A stretch of DNA of 64,000 nt, taken from Physella acuta. Lineage: Eukaryota; Mollusca; Gastropoda; Physidae. The notes under the pieces were generated by a model. The model was not told where the DNA came from and searched no databases. It saw only the letters and a program-made list of their open reading frames with translations. Position numbers and translations under genes: made by a program. Positions 42,590 through 54,500 of this stretch are shown here, one piece after another. The stretch is taken from the NCBI RefSeq assembly GCF_028476545.1, contig NW_026731985.1, positions 346,501 to 410,500 of the forward strand, written 5' to 3'. Every line of letters starts with the position of its first letter. Position 1 is the stretch's first letter.

Positions 42590-43265
42590 ATAACACTCAT
42601 GTTGGTAACACACTAATGTTGATAACATACTCATGTTGATAACATACTCATGTTGAGAACACTCATGTTGATAACATGCTCATGTTGATAATATACTCAT
42701 GTTGATTACACACTAATGTTGATAACATGCTCATGTTGATAACACTCATGTTGATAACAATACACTCATGTTGATAACACTCATGTTGATAACACTCATG
42801 TTGATAATATACTCATGTTGATTACACACTCATGTTGATAACATGCTCATGTTGATAACACTCATGTTGATAACAACACACTCATGTTGATAACACTCAT
42901 GTTGATAACACTCATGTTGATAATATACTCATGTTGATTACACACTCATGTTGATAACATGCTCATGTTGATAACACTCATGTTGATAACACACTCATGT
43001 TGATAACACTCATGTTGATAACATGCTCATGTTGATAACACTCATGTTGATAACACACTCATGTTGATAACACTCATGTTGATAATATACTCATGTTGAT
43101 TACACACTCATGTTGATAACATACTCATGTTGATAACACTCATATTGATAACGACACACTCACGTTGATAACACTCATGATGACAACAACACGCTCATGT
43201 TGATAACAACATACTCATGATAATAACACACTCATGTTGATAACACTCATATCGATAACACACTA
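42590..43265. repeat. 14-18-bp minisatellite, about 40 copies
   Basis: Units 'actcatgttgataac' with spacing variants; a higher-order order of variants repeats about every 120 bp. Confidence 0.95.
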
Positions 43266-43269
43266 AGTT

Positions 43270-44120
43270 AGTTACAAACAGTGGAGCAACAATCATGACA
43301 TTTATCAACACCGAGTCTAGAATCTTGCTAATTGTTTATCAACATTTAGATAATAATGTTGATAGTGTCAACTAATGAAATCCTTATCACCGAGTTACCA
43401 GCACAGATAACCAAACAAGCGTCTTTTGTTTTTCTTATCGTAATTAAAACGTCGCAATTAGTTAATTAAAACAAGAGGATTGTTCTGATAAATGTTTTCT
43501 GCTCTAAGTTTTGGTGTCACTTTTTGTGTAGGTCATTGGAGGTCGGGAAGTCAAGGTCACCAATAAGAAAACCATCTCATAAGGTCAAGGCACACACACA
43601 CAACTTCTTTTCCGTTAGGCGGTGCCAAGTAAGTATGATAGGGAGATTTTTTTTGGGGTGGGGGAGTAGATAAATAATGAATGATATGAAATGATTCATT
43701 GTTTAATGTTATTTTTAAAATCTGATTATTTATTTATAAAAATATTATTAATCACATTTTGTTGAAATTCCTTTAAAAAAAAAAAACCATGAGTAGAAAT
43801 AATACATCGGAAAGCTAACAAATCAATCTAGACAAATTGACACAATTAGCAGCAACAAATATTGATAAAATAGATACTTTGAACGTTTTTTTTTCAACTA
43901 ATATCTTTTTTAATAAACAAACGTAATCCCGATTTAGCTTCTGTATAACATTACAGAACTTTTGTGACTCCTAGTTTAGCTTTTGTTTAACATCATAGCA
44001 TATTTGTGACTGCTAGTTTAGCTTCAGTCTAACATCATAGCATATTTGTGACTCCTAATTAAAACTCTGCCAAATGTTTGGATAACGAGACGCCAAGGAT
44101 GTGTAGCTGATGTATCCAGT
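43270..44120. other. non-repetitive stretch between arrays
   Basis: It contains several GATAA motifs and two TCAAGGTCA/AAGGTCAAGG sites (about 43541 and 43581) of the type bound by monomeric nuclear receptors. It is the longest low-repeat stretch in this part and could hold a regulatory element, but this is only motif spotting. Confidence 0.25.
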
Positions 44121-44124
44121 GGAG

Positions 44125-44278
44125 TTATCCACACAGTTTGGTGGATGCAGCAGTTCCTCCACCTCCACCGTCCACATATTCGTCATATTTCATGTGGTAA
44201 AGTGACAGTATGACAGCTAACAACACGGTACCCAACTTTGTCTGTAACACCAGTCTATGCTCTTGGCTCAGCGGTTTT
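44125..44278 (-). CDS. orphan terminal exon candidate, 50 residues with a hydrophobic segment
   Basis: On the minus strand a T-rich tract and TTTCCCAG|AAAACC acceptor open a frame of 50 residues and TAA, if one base is borrowed from the previous exon: KPLSQEHRLVLQTK, a hydrophobic stretch LGTVLLAVILSLYH, then MKYDEYVDGGGGG and STKLCG. The other two frames stop early. It could be the last exon of a gene whose upstream exons lie to the right. None was found up to Twist, so it may also be a 3' UTR exon of Twist or chance. No family recognised. Confidence 0.4.
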
Positions 44279-44299
44279 CTGGGAAACACAAACAAGAAA

Positions 44300-44570
44300 T
44301 CAAAACATTAAAATAAAACAATCAAAATATTAAAACAAAACAATCAAAATATTAAAACAAAACAATCAAAATATTGAAACAAAACAATCAAAATATTAAA
44401 ACAATCAAAATATTAAAACAAAACAAATCAAAATATTAAAACAAAGCAATCAAAATATTAAAACAAAATAAAACAAAAAGGATTAAAACAAAACAATTAA
44501 AAATATTAAAACAAAACAATTAAAATTTTAAAACGAAATAGAATAAAAGATTAAAACAAAAGAAACTACA
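44300..44570. repeat. 23-bp minisatellite beside the orphan exon acceptor
   Basis: Units 'aaaacaatcaaaatatta', read on the minus strand as a T-rich tract right upstream of the acceptor at 44279. About 11 copies. Confidence 0.9.
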
Positions 44571-44704
44571 AAGTTAGACAATAGAAACATGAAAATAAAG
44601 GAAGTATAAAGATGAAAATATAAGGGAATGAAAACATGAAAACAAAATGGAAAAAAAAAGAAAGAAAGAGGGAAATAATGAGTATTAAAGTACTTTTGAT
44701 GTTG

Positions 44705-44875
44705 TGGTAAGTAACGATGAAATCATGAAAATAAACGATGAAATCATGGAATAAACGGTGAAATCATGGAATAAACGATGAAATCATGGAATAAACGATC
44801 AAATCATGAAATAAACGATGAAATCATGAAATAAACGATCAAATCATGAAATAAACGATGAAATCATGGAACAAA
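44705..44875. repeat. 19/20-bp minisatellite
   Basis: Units 'aaataaacgatgaaatcatg', about 8 copies. Confidence 0.92.
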
Positions 44876-44959
44876 ATTTGGAAAAAAAATAAACCCGTTC
44901 CAGGGAAAAATTAAACTTGTTGCGAAATGGGAACTTTAGACTAGCTTAAGACATACTTC

Positions 44960-45765
44960 TCGAGACCAACCTTGACTAAACTGAGATCAACCTTGACTAA
45001 ACTGAGACCAACCTAGACTAAACTGAGACCAACCTTGACTAAACTGAGACCAACCTAGACTAAACTGAGATCAACCTTGACTAAACTGAGACCAACCTAG
45101 ACTAAACTGAGACCAACCTTGACTAAACTGAGACCAACCTTGACTGAGACCAACCTTGACTAAACTGAGACCAACCTAGACTAAACTGAGATCAACCTTG
45201 ACTAAACTGAGACCAACCTAGACTAAACTGAGACCAACCTTGACTAAACTGAGACCAACCTTGACTGAGACCAACCTTGACTAAACTGAGACCAACCTTG
45301 ACTAAACTGAGACCAACCTTGACTAAACTGAGACCAACCTAGACTAAACTGAGACCAACCTTGACTAAACAGAGACCAGCCTTGACTAAGCCGAGACCAA
45401 CCTTGACTAAACTGAGACCAACCTTGACTAAACTGAGACCAACCTAGACTAAACTGAGACCAACCTTGTCTAAACTAAGACCAACCTTGACTAAGCCGAG
45501 ACCAACCTTCACTAAACTGAGACCAACCTTGACTAAGCCGAGACCAACCTTGACTAAGCCGAGACCAACCTTGCCTAAACTGAGACCAACCTTGACTAAA
45601 CTGAGACCAACCTTGACTAAACTAAGACCAACCTTGACTAAACTGAGACCAACCTTGACTAAACTGAGACCAACCTAGACTAAACTGAGACCAACCGTGA
45701 CTAAACTGAGACCAACCTTGACTAAACAGAGACCAACCTTTACTAAACTGAGACCAAAGTTGTCT
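44960..45765. repeat. 22-bp minisatellite, about 36 copies
   Basis: Units 'ctaaactgagaccaacctt' followed by GA/AGA. An open frame reading TKLRPTL is a repeat product. Confidence 0.95.
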
Positions 45766-46190
45766 AGAAAAACCTTGTCTAGATGAGCCGGAGACTCAGA
45801 CAGACGTGATGGATTACTCTGTTGATCTATTTTCTTATGAGCAAATACTTGTCTCTCCCCCCCCCCCCCCCCGCCCCCGGGCGTCCCCCTGGCGTCCTGG
45901 CATCTCCCCATCCCATCAAGAATGCCGAGGTTCAGGTGATGCGGTTTTCCATTAACCAGGATTACATTTCTTTCATTACCTACTCATATCCCCACCCCAA
46001 ACATCCCCACCCCCCAGCAACTGAATACAAACACGTCGCATACATCACAACGTATAAATGGAAGGTAGATACCATACAAGACATGAATATCTAGTAGAAC
46101 ACAGTACACGTTCGGATATTAAGAATAAATCGGACAGAGAGAGCTTGGCGGGTAATTTTTTTTTTAGATTTATACTGGATGCGTTTCTGA
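45766..46190. other. spacer between arrays, nothing recognised
   Basis: Poly-C at about 45860; no exon. Confidence 0.5.
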
Positions 46191-46194
46191 ATAC

Positions 46195-46670
46195 AATTAC
46201 ATAATTACTACGAACGTCAACATACGGGTATCTAGAACTACGTCAACATACGGGTATGTAGAACTACGTCAACATACGGGTATCTAGAACTACGTCAACA
46301 TACGGGTATCTAGAACTACGTCAACATACGGTATCTAGAACTACGTCAACATACGGGTATGTAGAACTACGTCAACATACGGGTATCTAGAGCTACGTCA
46401 ACATACGGGTATCTAGAACTACGTCAACATACGGGTATCTAGACCTACGTCAACATACGGGTATCTAGAACTACGAGCGTCAACATACGGGTATCTAGAA
46501 CTACGTCAACATACGGGTATCTAGACCTACGTCAACATACGGGTATCTAGAACTACGTCAACATACGGGTATCTAGACCTACGTCAACATACGGGTATCT
46601 AGAACTACGTCAACATACGGGTATCTAGAACTACGTCAACATACGGGTATCTAGAACTACGTCAACATGC
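46195..46670. repeat. 26-bp minisatellite, about 18 copies
   Basis: Units 'aactacgtcaacatacgggt' plus ATCTAG or ATGTAG; very low divergence. Confidence 0.95.
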
Positions 46671-46789
46671 CTTTGTGTGAGCGTCAACATTTATTAGGAG
46701 AATGGGGAGGGGGAGGTAGAAATGTCCTAATTTTGTGTTATTGTGTCTACATAATTCCTACGTGACATAGAAATCTCTAGGTACGTTTT

Positions 46790-47035
46790 TATGGTGCAAT
46801 TAGCAGAAGTCTATATGTCAGAATTAGTTCGAATTCTATTTGGTACAATTAGCTAGAAGTATATATGTTACAATTAGGTAAAAGTATATATGGTCCAATT
46901 AGCTAAAAGTATATATGTTATAATTAACTAGGAGTATTATGGTACAGTTAGCTAAAAGTGTATGTTATAATTAGCTAGGAGTATTATTGTACGGTTAGTT
47001 AAAAGTGTATGTTATAATTAGCTACGAGTATTATC
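46790..47035. repeat. imperfect 24-30-bp repeat
   Basis: Units 'aattagctaaaagtatatat' with 'gtta' or 'ggtac' endings. Confidence 0.82.
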
Positions 47036-47039
47036 ATGT

Positions 47040-47330
47040 ACCTACAACTAAGTCTCTGATATTGAACAACATATTTGTTACAACTGATGTACCAAGGACG
47101 AAATCTATGATACTGAACCACAAATGTGGTACAGCTGATGTACCAACGACCAACTCTTTGAGAACTAAACCACAAATGTGGTACCACTGATGTACCAACG
47201 ACCAAGTCTTTGAGAACTGAACCACAAATGTGGTACCACTGATGTACCAACGACCAATTCTCTGATACTGAACCACAAATGTGGTACCACTGATGTACCA
47301 ACGACCAAGTCTCTGATACTGAACCACACG
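47040..47330. repeat. 52-bp tandem repeat, about 5 copies
   Basis: 'accacaaatgtgg' recurs at 47117, 47169, 47221 and 47272. The motif is nearly self-complementary. Confidence 0.92.
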
Positions 47331-47339
47331 GTACCAGAA

Positions 47340-47680
47340 CACTCGTGTCTAGAACCGTCTCTTGTCACGTGACCCCCTCAGCCCATGATTTATCCAGACC
47401 CGGCCACCGTATATTACCCCCACCCCCACCCCATGTCGTGGGGTGAGCTTGTTCTGCGTGTGAGTCGTACACCTCATAGAAGGCTGCCCAAGTCGCTGCC
47501 CTCCCACCCCCTCCCACCCCCGTACACGAGATTACCGCCAACTTCAGATAACAGTTTACAGCTTTCTGAGTTGCAAACAAATTTCTCGCACCGTGTAATT
47601 AAACTCCTTCAAAATAATTCGGTGCTATGAGATTGGCTTGAGATGTTTTGACTAGGTTTTCACTGGGTCGCTCAAGTCGT
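47340..47680. other. spacer, nothing recognised
   Basis: C-rich patches; no exon supported. Confidence 0.5.
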
Positions 47681-47910
47681 AGATTTACACTGGATTGTAT
47701 TCTCTTGGTCATAGATTTACATAGGACGACGCTGTTCATAGCTATAGATTTACACCGAATGACGTATTTCATAGCCAGAAATGTACATTGAATGACACTT
47801 CTCATTGTTATATATTTACACCGGATGATGCATTTCACTGCCATAGATTTACACCGCACGACGCTATTCAATTGAAAGATTTACACCGGACGCGTCTTTT
47901 CATAACTAAA
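47680..47910. repeat. imperfect 33/34-bp repeat, about 6 copies
   Basis: Units with 'atagatttacaccggatgac' then 'gcatttcat'. Confidence 0.85.
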
Positions 47911-48235
47911 GATTTACTGAGGATGAAAGTTTTGAAGAAGGCAGTTTTTGTTGGTCTTGAAACACTATTTAGCCTAATTAGTTAACTTTTGATTGGGCTT
48001 GAGATTTCTTTCAGCTCAGATCACCAATCCCCGAATGACGTCGAGATGAAAACGATAAAATGGCCGCATCTAAACAGAGGATATTGTCAAGGTCATATGG
48101 TGAAGTGCCGTGGGAAATTCCGAGTTTTCTCCCCTCTGGTAACACTAGACGGGCAGGGCCGACAACTGGTTCGCTCCTCGCTCTAATCGTGGCTAGAGAA
48201 AACTTGAACCAGCAGGTGATCTAGGCGGTGTGGCC
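47911..48235. other. unique spacer
   Basis: Non-repetitive with near-balanced composition. A 65-codon plus-strand frame (47989-48186) has no splice or family support. Confidence 0.4.
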
Positions 48236-48239
48236 TGGG

Positions 48240-49080
48240 TCTTGGCCAGTTTTAGTGACCTAGGCTCACATTTTGGTTTTAGTGACCTAGGCTCGCATTT
48301 TGGGCAGTTTTAGTGGCCTAGGCTCGTATTTTGGACAGTTTTGGTGACCTAGGCTCACATTTTGGACAGTTTTAGTGACCTAGGCTCACATTTTGGACAG
48401 TTTTAGTGACCTAGGCTCACATTTTGGACAGTTTTAGTGACCTAGGCTCGCATTTTGGACAGTTTTAGTGACCTAGGCTCGCATTTTGGACAGTTTTGGT
48501 GACCTAGGCTCACATTTTGGACAGTTTTAGTGACCTAGGCTCACATTTTGGACAGTTTTAGTGACCTAGGCTCACATTTTGGACAGTTTTAGTGACCTAG
48601 GCTCGCATTTTGGACAGTTTTAGTGACCTAGGCTCACATTTTGGACAGTTTTAGTGACCTAGGCTCACATTTTGGACAGTTTTAGTGACCTAGGCTCACA
48701 TTTTGGACAGTTTTAGTGACCTAGGCTCACATTTTGGACAGTTTTAGTGACCTAGGCTCACATTTTGGACAGTTTTAGTGACCTAGGCTCGCATTTTGGA
48801 CAGTTTTAGTGACCTAGGCTCGCATTTTGGACAGTTTTGGTGACCTAGGCTCACATTTTGGACAGTTTTAGTGACCTAGGCTCACATTTTGGACAGTTTT
48901 AGTGACCTAGGCTCACATTTTGGACAGTTTTAGTGACCTAGGCTCGCATTTTGGACAGTTTTAGTGACCTAGGCTCACAGTTTGGACAGTTTTAGTGACC
49001 TAGGCTCACATTTTGGACAGTTTTAGTGACCTAGGCTCACATTTTGGACAGTTTTAGTGACCTAGGCTCGCATATTGGAC
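48240..49080. repeat. 31-bp minisatellite, about 27 copies
   Basis: Units 'agttttagtgacctaggctc' plus 'acattttggac', with A/G variants arranged in repeated blocks. The palindrome CCTAGG is in every unit. Confidence 0.96.
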
Positions 49081-49377
49081 AGTTGAAGTTGTGGCATAGC
49101 CTCGCACCAAGACTAACTTTAGTACATCGTACTTTGGCCAGTTTAAGCGTCACCGGGACATATTTGAAACATCTATGGCCTACGTTTGTCCGATGTTGTG
49201 ACTTGTTGAAACAAATTACCGGCAAATTGTTTTTAGTCTGTTAGTGTTAGAGACTGATATGTATAGCTGTAGTTATTGACCAACTTAACTACGGTACGGC
49301 GTAGCAGGTTGGATGTCCTAAATTGAGTGCTAGTTCAGTAGTTGGCCCACAATGGCCAAATTATTTTTTTAAATACG

Positions 49378-49595
49378 GGACCTAAGGAAGAGCGCTAACC
49401 CGAACATCTAACGGATCCTGGGTTCAAACCCGTAGGATGCCCATGTGACACCCCCCCCCCCCCCCACTCGTCAACTATGATAGGAAAGTAAAGGCAGCTG
49501 GGTACAGTGCTGACGACACTATCCCTTCATAAAAACAGGTAAACTCTACTTCACCCTATCATGCCAGGTCCGAAACTATGATTGCACTTTACTTA
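49378..49595 (+). mobile_element. degenerate SINE, plus strand
   Basis: The head has lost its A box, but 'gggttcaaacccgtaggatg' keeps a B-box-like core. The body is recognisable ('aaagtaaaggcagctgggta', 'cagtgctgacgacactatcc', 'aactctacttcac'). Older than the copies at 20794 and 27922. Confidence 0.7.
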
Positions 49596-49789
49596 TTAGG
49601 TAAATAGTGTCCATAAACACGGCCTCTGGTCACTGAACACATCACGGCGTTCTGTTCGTTTGTTTTGATCAAACTCAAACCTAAGATAGTTAGAACTCAA
49701 CTCGTGTTTAACCTTTACCAGAACACGTTAGAGTAAGTTGGACGTTAGAACTAATAAAATGAATACGCTAGAGCTAAACAAACACAATG

Positions 49790-50035
49790 TTTGAACGCTA
49801 GAATGAGCTAAACGAACACGATGTTTTGAACGCTAAATGAGCTAAACGAACCGAACGCCGTGTTTTGAACGCTAAAATGAGCTAAACGAACCGAACGCCG
49901 TGTTTTGAACGCTGAAATGAGCTAAGCGAACACGATGTTTTGAACGCTAAAATGAGCTAAACGAACCGAACGCCGTGTTTTGAACGCTGAAATGAGCTAA
50001 ACGAACACGATGTTCTGAACGCTAGAATGAGCGGC
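49790..50035. repeat. about 40-bp repeat, 6 copies
   Basis: Units 'gctaaaatgagctaaacgaa' with 'ccgaacgccgtgttttgaac' or 'cacgatgttttgaac'. Confidence 0.92.
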
Positions 50036-50450
50036 AGAAGGAAATGTTTAGCGCCTACGGCATAAATACTTAATGGACGGAGTCGTTAAAAGCTGGTTTT
50101 GTTTACGTTTTGGTTAGGTTGTGTTTGTGATAGGTAACTTGTGAATCTGCTGTAGGTGAACTGGGTGGAGGGGCATGGGTGGAGGGGCATGGGTGGGGGG
50201 CGGGGTTTGGGCGGGGGTTGGGGGGAGTAGAGGGATGGGTCGAGGGATTATGGTAGGGATTAAGTGGGTGATGGATGGAAGAATGAATAGGTAGAGAGAT
50301 CGATCATGATGACTAATTAGTTCTTTTGTCTTTTAATTATGGTAAATAAATTATCAATGATCAAATAACATTGGCGTTTGGATTGTTCCTTTAAATCAAA
50401 TGTTTTACTTGTTAGTCTGTTCTATTTCTCTCCGGAAAGAAACCTTCAAC
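50036..50450. other. spacer with G-rich patch
   Basis: A G-rich run with repeated GGGTGG and GGGG blocks at about 50158-50245 could form a G-quadruplex on the plus strand. No exon. Confidence 0.4.
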
Positions 50451-50454
50451 TCAG

Positions 50455-51015
50455 CGAGTAAATTCAACAAAGCCCACTCACACACCACTCAGCGAGTAAA
50501 TTCAACAAAGCCCACTCACACACCACTCTATTGGTAAATTCAACAAAGCCCACTCACACACCACTCTATTGGTAAATTCAACACAGCCCACTCACACACC
50601 ACTCAACGGGTAAATTCAACAAAGCCCACACACCACTCAGCGGGTAAATTCAACAAAGCCCACTCACACACCACTCAGCGGGTAAATTCAACAAAGCCCA
50701 CTCACACACCACTCTATTGGTAAATTCAACAATGCCCACTCACACACCACTCAACGGGTAAATTCAACAAAGCCCACACACCACTCAGCGGGTAAATTCA
50801 ACAAAGCCCACTCACACACCACTCAACGGGTAAATTCAACAAAGCCCACTCACACACCACTCAGCGGGTAAATTCAACAAAGCCCACTCACACACCACTC
50901 AACGGGTAAATTCAACAAAGCCCACTCACACACCACTCAGCGGGTAAATTCAACAAAGCCCACTCACACACCACTCAGCGGGTAAATTCAACAAAGCCTA
51001 CTCACACACCATTAA
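50455..51015. repeat. 36-40-bp minisatellite, about 15 copies
   Basis: Units 'gggtaaattcaacaaagccc' plus 'actcacacaccactcagc', with CAGCG, CAACG or CTATT variants. Confidence 0.95.
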
Positions 51016-51587
51016 ACACGGCGAGGCATTCAACTCGGCAGACGTGAAAAAAACCACTTGAAAACTTGACGAGGGTGAGTAGAAACCGGAAATGCTAGAG
51101 AAATGACATGTAGACAGAAGTGAGTCTAGCTGTGACGTAATTGCTTGGAGCGGGTGGAACTGAGGGGGGAGGGGGGTCTCAAATACAGTTAAACTGGATT
51201 GAAGTAGTTCACGTCTGCTTGCCTTCCAATCCAGACTTCTGCAGGCTTCGAGTCCTGGTCTTTACGGTCATTCACTTAAGACGTCCATAATTCCAGAGTA
51301 GGAAATGGAATTTATTGCTAGTCAGCGGGTGAAATAGCCCACGTCTTGCTAGAGTCGAGTAAAACAAAAACCGCGCTTTTAGTCCTTTTCTGCAGATTTT
51401 CTTCAAGGCATCTCTTCGGGGGAGGAGGGGGGGCACAGCTCCCCCGAAGAAAGTCTACTGCCCCCCCTCCCCCCGAAGAAAATTGAATTTACATAGAAAG
51501 TATTTACTTTTGACAGTGTCCGCCCCCCCCCCCCCCCGAAAATTTCAAATGCACCCCGGAGAGAACAGTCTGGAAGAAACACTGCCT
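51016..51587. other. spacer before the giant array
   Basis: C/G-rich homopolymer patches ('cccccgaagaaa' occurs twice near 51445 and 51475). No exon. Confidence 0.4.
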
Positions 51588-54500
51588 TTCTGTCCGTCTG
51601 GTCAAAAAATTTTGTTGTCCGTCTGGTCAAAAAATTTTGTTGTCCGTCTGGTCTAAAAACTTTGTTGTCCGTCTGGTCTAAAAACTTTGTTTTCCGTCTG
51701 GTCTAAAAGATTTGTTGTCCTGTCCGTCTGGTCTAAAAACTTTGTTGTCCTGTCCGTCTGGTCTAAAAGATTTGTTGTCCTGTCCGTCTGGTCTAAAAAC
51801 TTTGTTGTCCGTCTGGTCTAAAAACTTTGTTGTCCTGTCCGTCTGGTCTAAAAACTTTGTTGTCCGTCTGGTCTAAAAACTTTGTTGTCCGTCTGGTCTA
51901 AAAACTTTGTTGTCCGTCTGGTCTAAAAACTTTGTTGTCCGTCTGGTCTAAAAACTTTGTTGTCCGTCTGGTCTAAAAACTTTGTTGTCCTGTCCGTCTG
52001 GTCTAAAAGATTTGTTGTCCTGTCCGTCTGGTCTAAAAACTTTGCTGTCCGTCTGGTCTAAAAACTTTGTTGTCCGTCTGGTCTAAAAACTTTGTTGTCC
52101 TGTCCGTCTGGTCTAAAAACTTTGTTGTCCGTCTGGTCTAAAAACTTTGTTGTCCGTCTGATATAAAAACTTTGTTGTCCGTCTGGTCTAAAAACTTTGT
52201 TGTCCGTCTGGTCTAAAAACTTTGTTGTCCTGTCCGTCTGGTCTAAAAACTTTGTTGTCCGTCTGGTCTAAAAACTTTGTTGTCCGTCTGATATAAAAAC
52301 TTTGTTGTCCTGTCCGTCTGGTCTAAAAACTTTGTTGTCCGTCTGGTCTAAAAACTTTGTTGTCCGTCTGGTCTAAAAACTTTGTTGTCCGTCTGATATA
52401 AAAACTTTGTTGTCCGTCTGGTCTAAAAACTTTGTTGTCCGTCTGATATAAAAACTTTGTTGTCCTGTCCGTCTGGTCTAAAAACTTTGTTGTACGTCTG
52501 GTCTAAAAACTTTGTTGTCCGTCTGGTCTAAAAACTTTGTTGTCCGTCTGGTCTAAAAACTTTGTTGTCCTGTCCGTCTGGTCTAAAAACTTTGTTGTCC
52601 GTCTGGTCTAAAAACTTTGTTGTCCGTCTGGTCTAAAAACTTTGTTGTCCGTCTGGTCTAAAAACTTTGTTGTCCGTCTGATATAAAAACTTTGTTATCC
52701 TGTCCGTCTGGTCTAAAAAAATTGTTGTCCGTCTGGTCTAAAAACTTTGTTGTCCTGTCCGTCTGGTCTAAAAACTTTGTTGTCCTGTCCGTCTGGTCTA
52801 AAAACTTTGTTGTCCGTCTGGTCTAAAAACTTTGCTGTCCGTCTGGTCTAAAAACTTTGTTGTCCTGTCCGTCTGGTCTAACAACATTGTTGTCCGTCTG
52901 GTCTAAAAACTTTGTTGTCCTGTCCGTCTGGTCTAAAAACTTTGTTGTCCTGTCCGTCTGGTCTAAAAACTTTGTTGTCCATCTGGTCTAAAAACTTTGT
53001 TGTCCGTCTGGTCTAAAAACTTTGTTTTCCGTCTGATATAAAAACTTTGTTGTCCTGTCCGTCTGGTCTAAAAACTTTGTTGTCCGTCTGGTCTAAAAAC
53101 TTTGTTGTCCGTCTGGTCTAAAAACTTTGTTGTCCGTCTGATATAAAAACTTTGTTGTCCGTCTGGTCTAAAAACTTTGTTGTCCGTCTGGTCTAAAAAC
53201 TTTGTTGTCCTGTCCGTCTGGTCTAAAAACTTTGTTGTCCTGTCCGTCTGGTCTAAAAACTTTGTTGTCCGTCTGGTCTAAAAACTTTGCTGTCCGTCTG
53301 GTCTAAAAACTTTGTTGTCCTGTCCGTCTGGTCTAACAACATTGTTGTCCGTCTGGTCTAAAAACTTTGTTGTCCTGTCCGTCTGGTCTAAAAACTTTGT
53401 TGTCCTGTCCGTCTGGTCTAAAAACTTTGTTGTCCGTCTGGTCTAAAAACTTTGTTGTCCGTCTGGTCTAAAAACTTTGTTGTCCTGTCCGTCTGGTCTA
53501 AAAACTTTGTTGTCCGTCTGGTCTAAAAACTTTGTTGTCCGTCTGATATAAAAACTTTGTTGTCCTGTCCGTCTGGTCTAAAAACTTTGTTGTCCGTCTG
53601 GTCTAAAAACTTTGTTGTCCGTCTGGTCTAAAAACTTTGTTGTCCGTCTGATATAAAAACTTTGTTGTCCTGTCCGTCTGGTCTAAAAACTTTGTTGTCC
53701 GTATGGTCTAAAAACTTTGTTGTCCGTCTGATATAAAAACTTTGTTGTCCTGTCCGTCTGGTCTAAAAACTTTGTTGTCCGTCTGGTCTAAAAACTTTGT
53801 TGTCCGTCTGGTCTAAAAACTTTGTTGTCCGTCTGATATAAAAACTTTGTTGTCCTGTCCGTCTGGTCTAAAAACTTTGTTGTACGTCTGGTCTAAAAAC
53901 TGTGTTGTCCGTCTGGTCTAAAAACTTTGTTGTCCGTCTGGTCTAAAAACTTTGTTGTCCGTCTGGTCTAAAAACTTTGTTGTCCTGTCCGTCTGGTTTA
54001 AAAACTTTGTTGTCCGTCTGGTCTAAAAACTTTGTTGTCCGTCTGGTCTAAAAACTTTGTTGTCCGTCTGGTCTAAAAACTTTGTTGTCCGTCTGGTCTA
54101 AAAACTTTGTTGTCCTGTCCGTCTGGTCTAAAAGATTTGTTGTCCTGTCCGTCTGGTCTAAAAACTTTGCTGTCCGTCTGGTCTAAAAACTTTGTTGTCC
54201 GTCTGGTCTAAAAACTTTGTTGTCCTGTCCGTCTGGTCTAAAAACTTTGTTGTCCGTCTGGTCTAAAAACTTTGTTGTCCGTCTGATATAAAAACTTTGT
54301 TGTCCGTCTGGTCTAAAAACTTTGTTGTCCGTCTGGTCTAAAAACTTTGTTGTCCTGTCCGTCTGGTCTAAAAACTTTGTTGTCCTGTCCGTCTGGTCTA
54401 AAAACTTTGTTGTCCGTCTGGTCTAAAAACTTTGTTGTCCGTCTGATATAAAAACTTTGTTGTCCTGTCCGTCTGGTCTAAAAACTTTGTTGTCCGTCTG

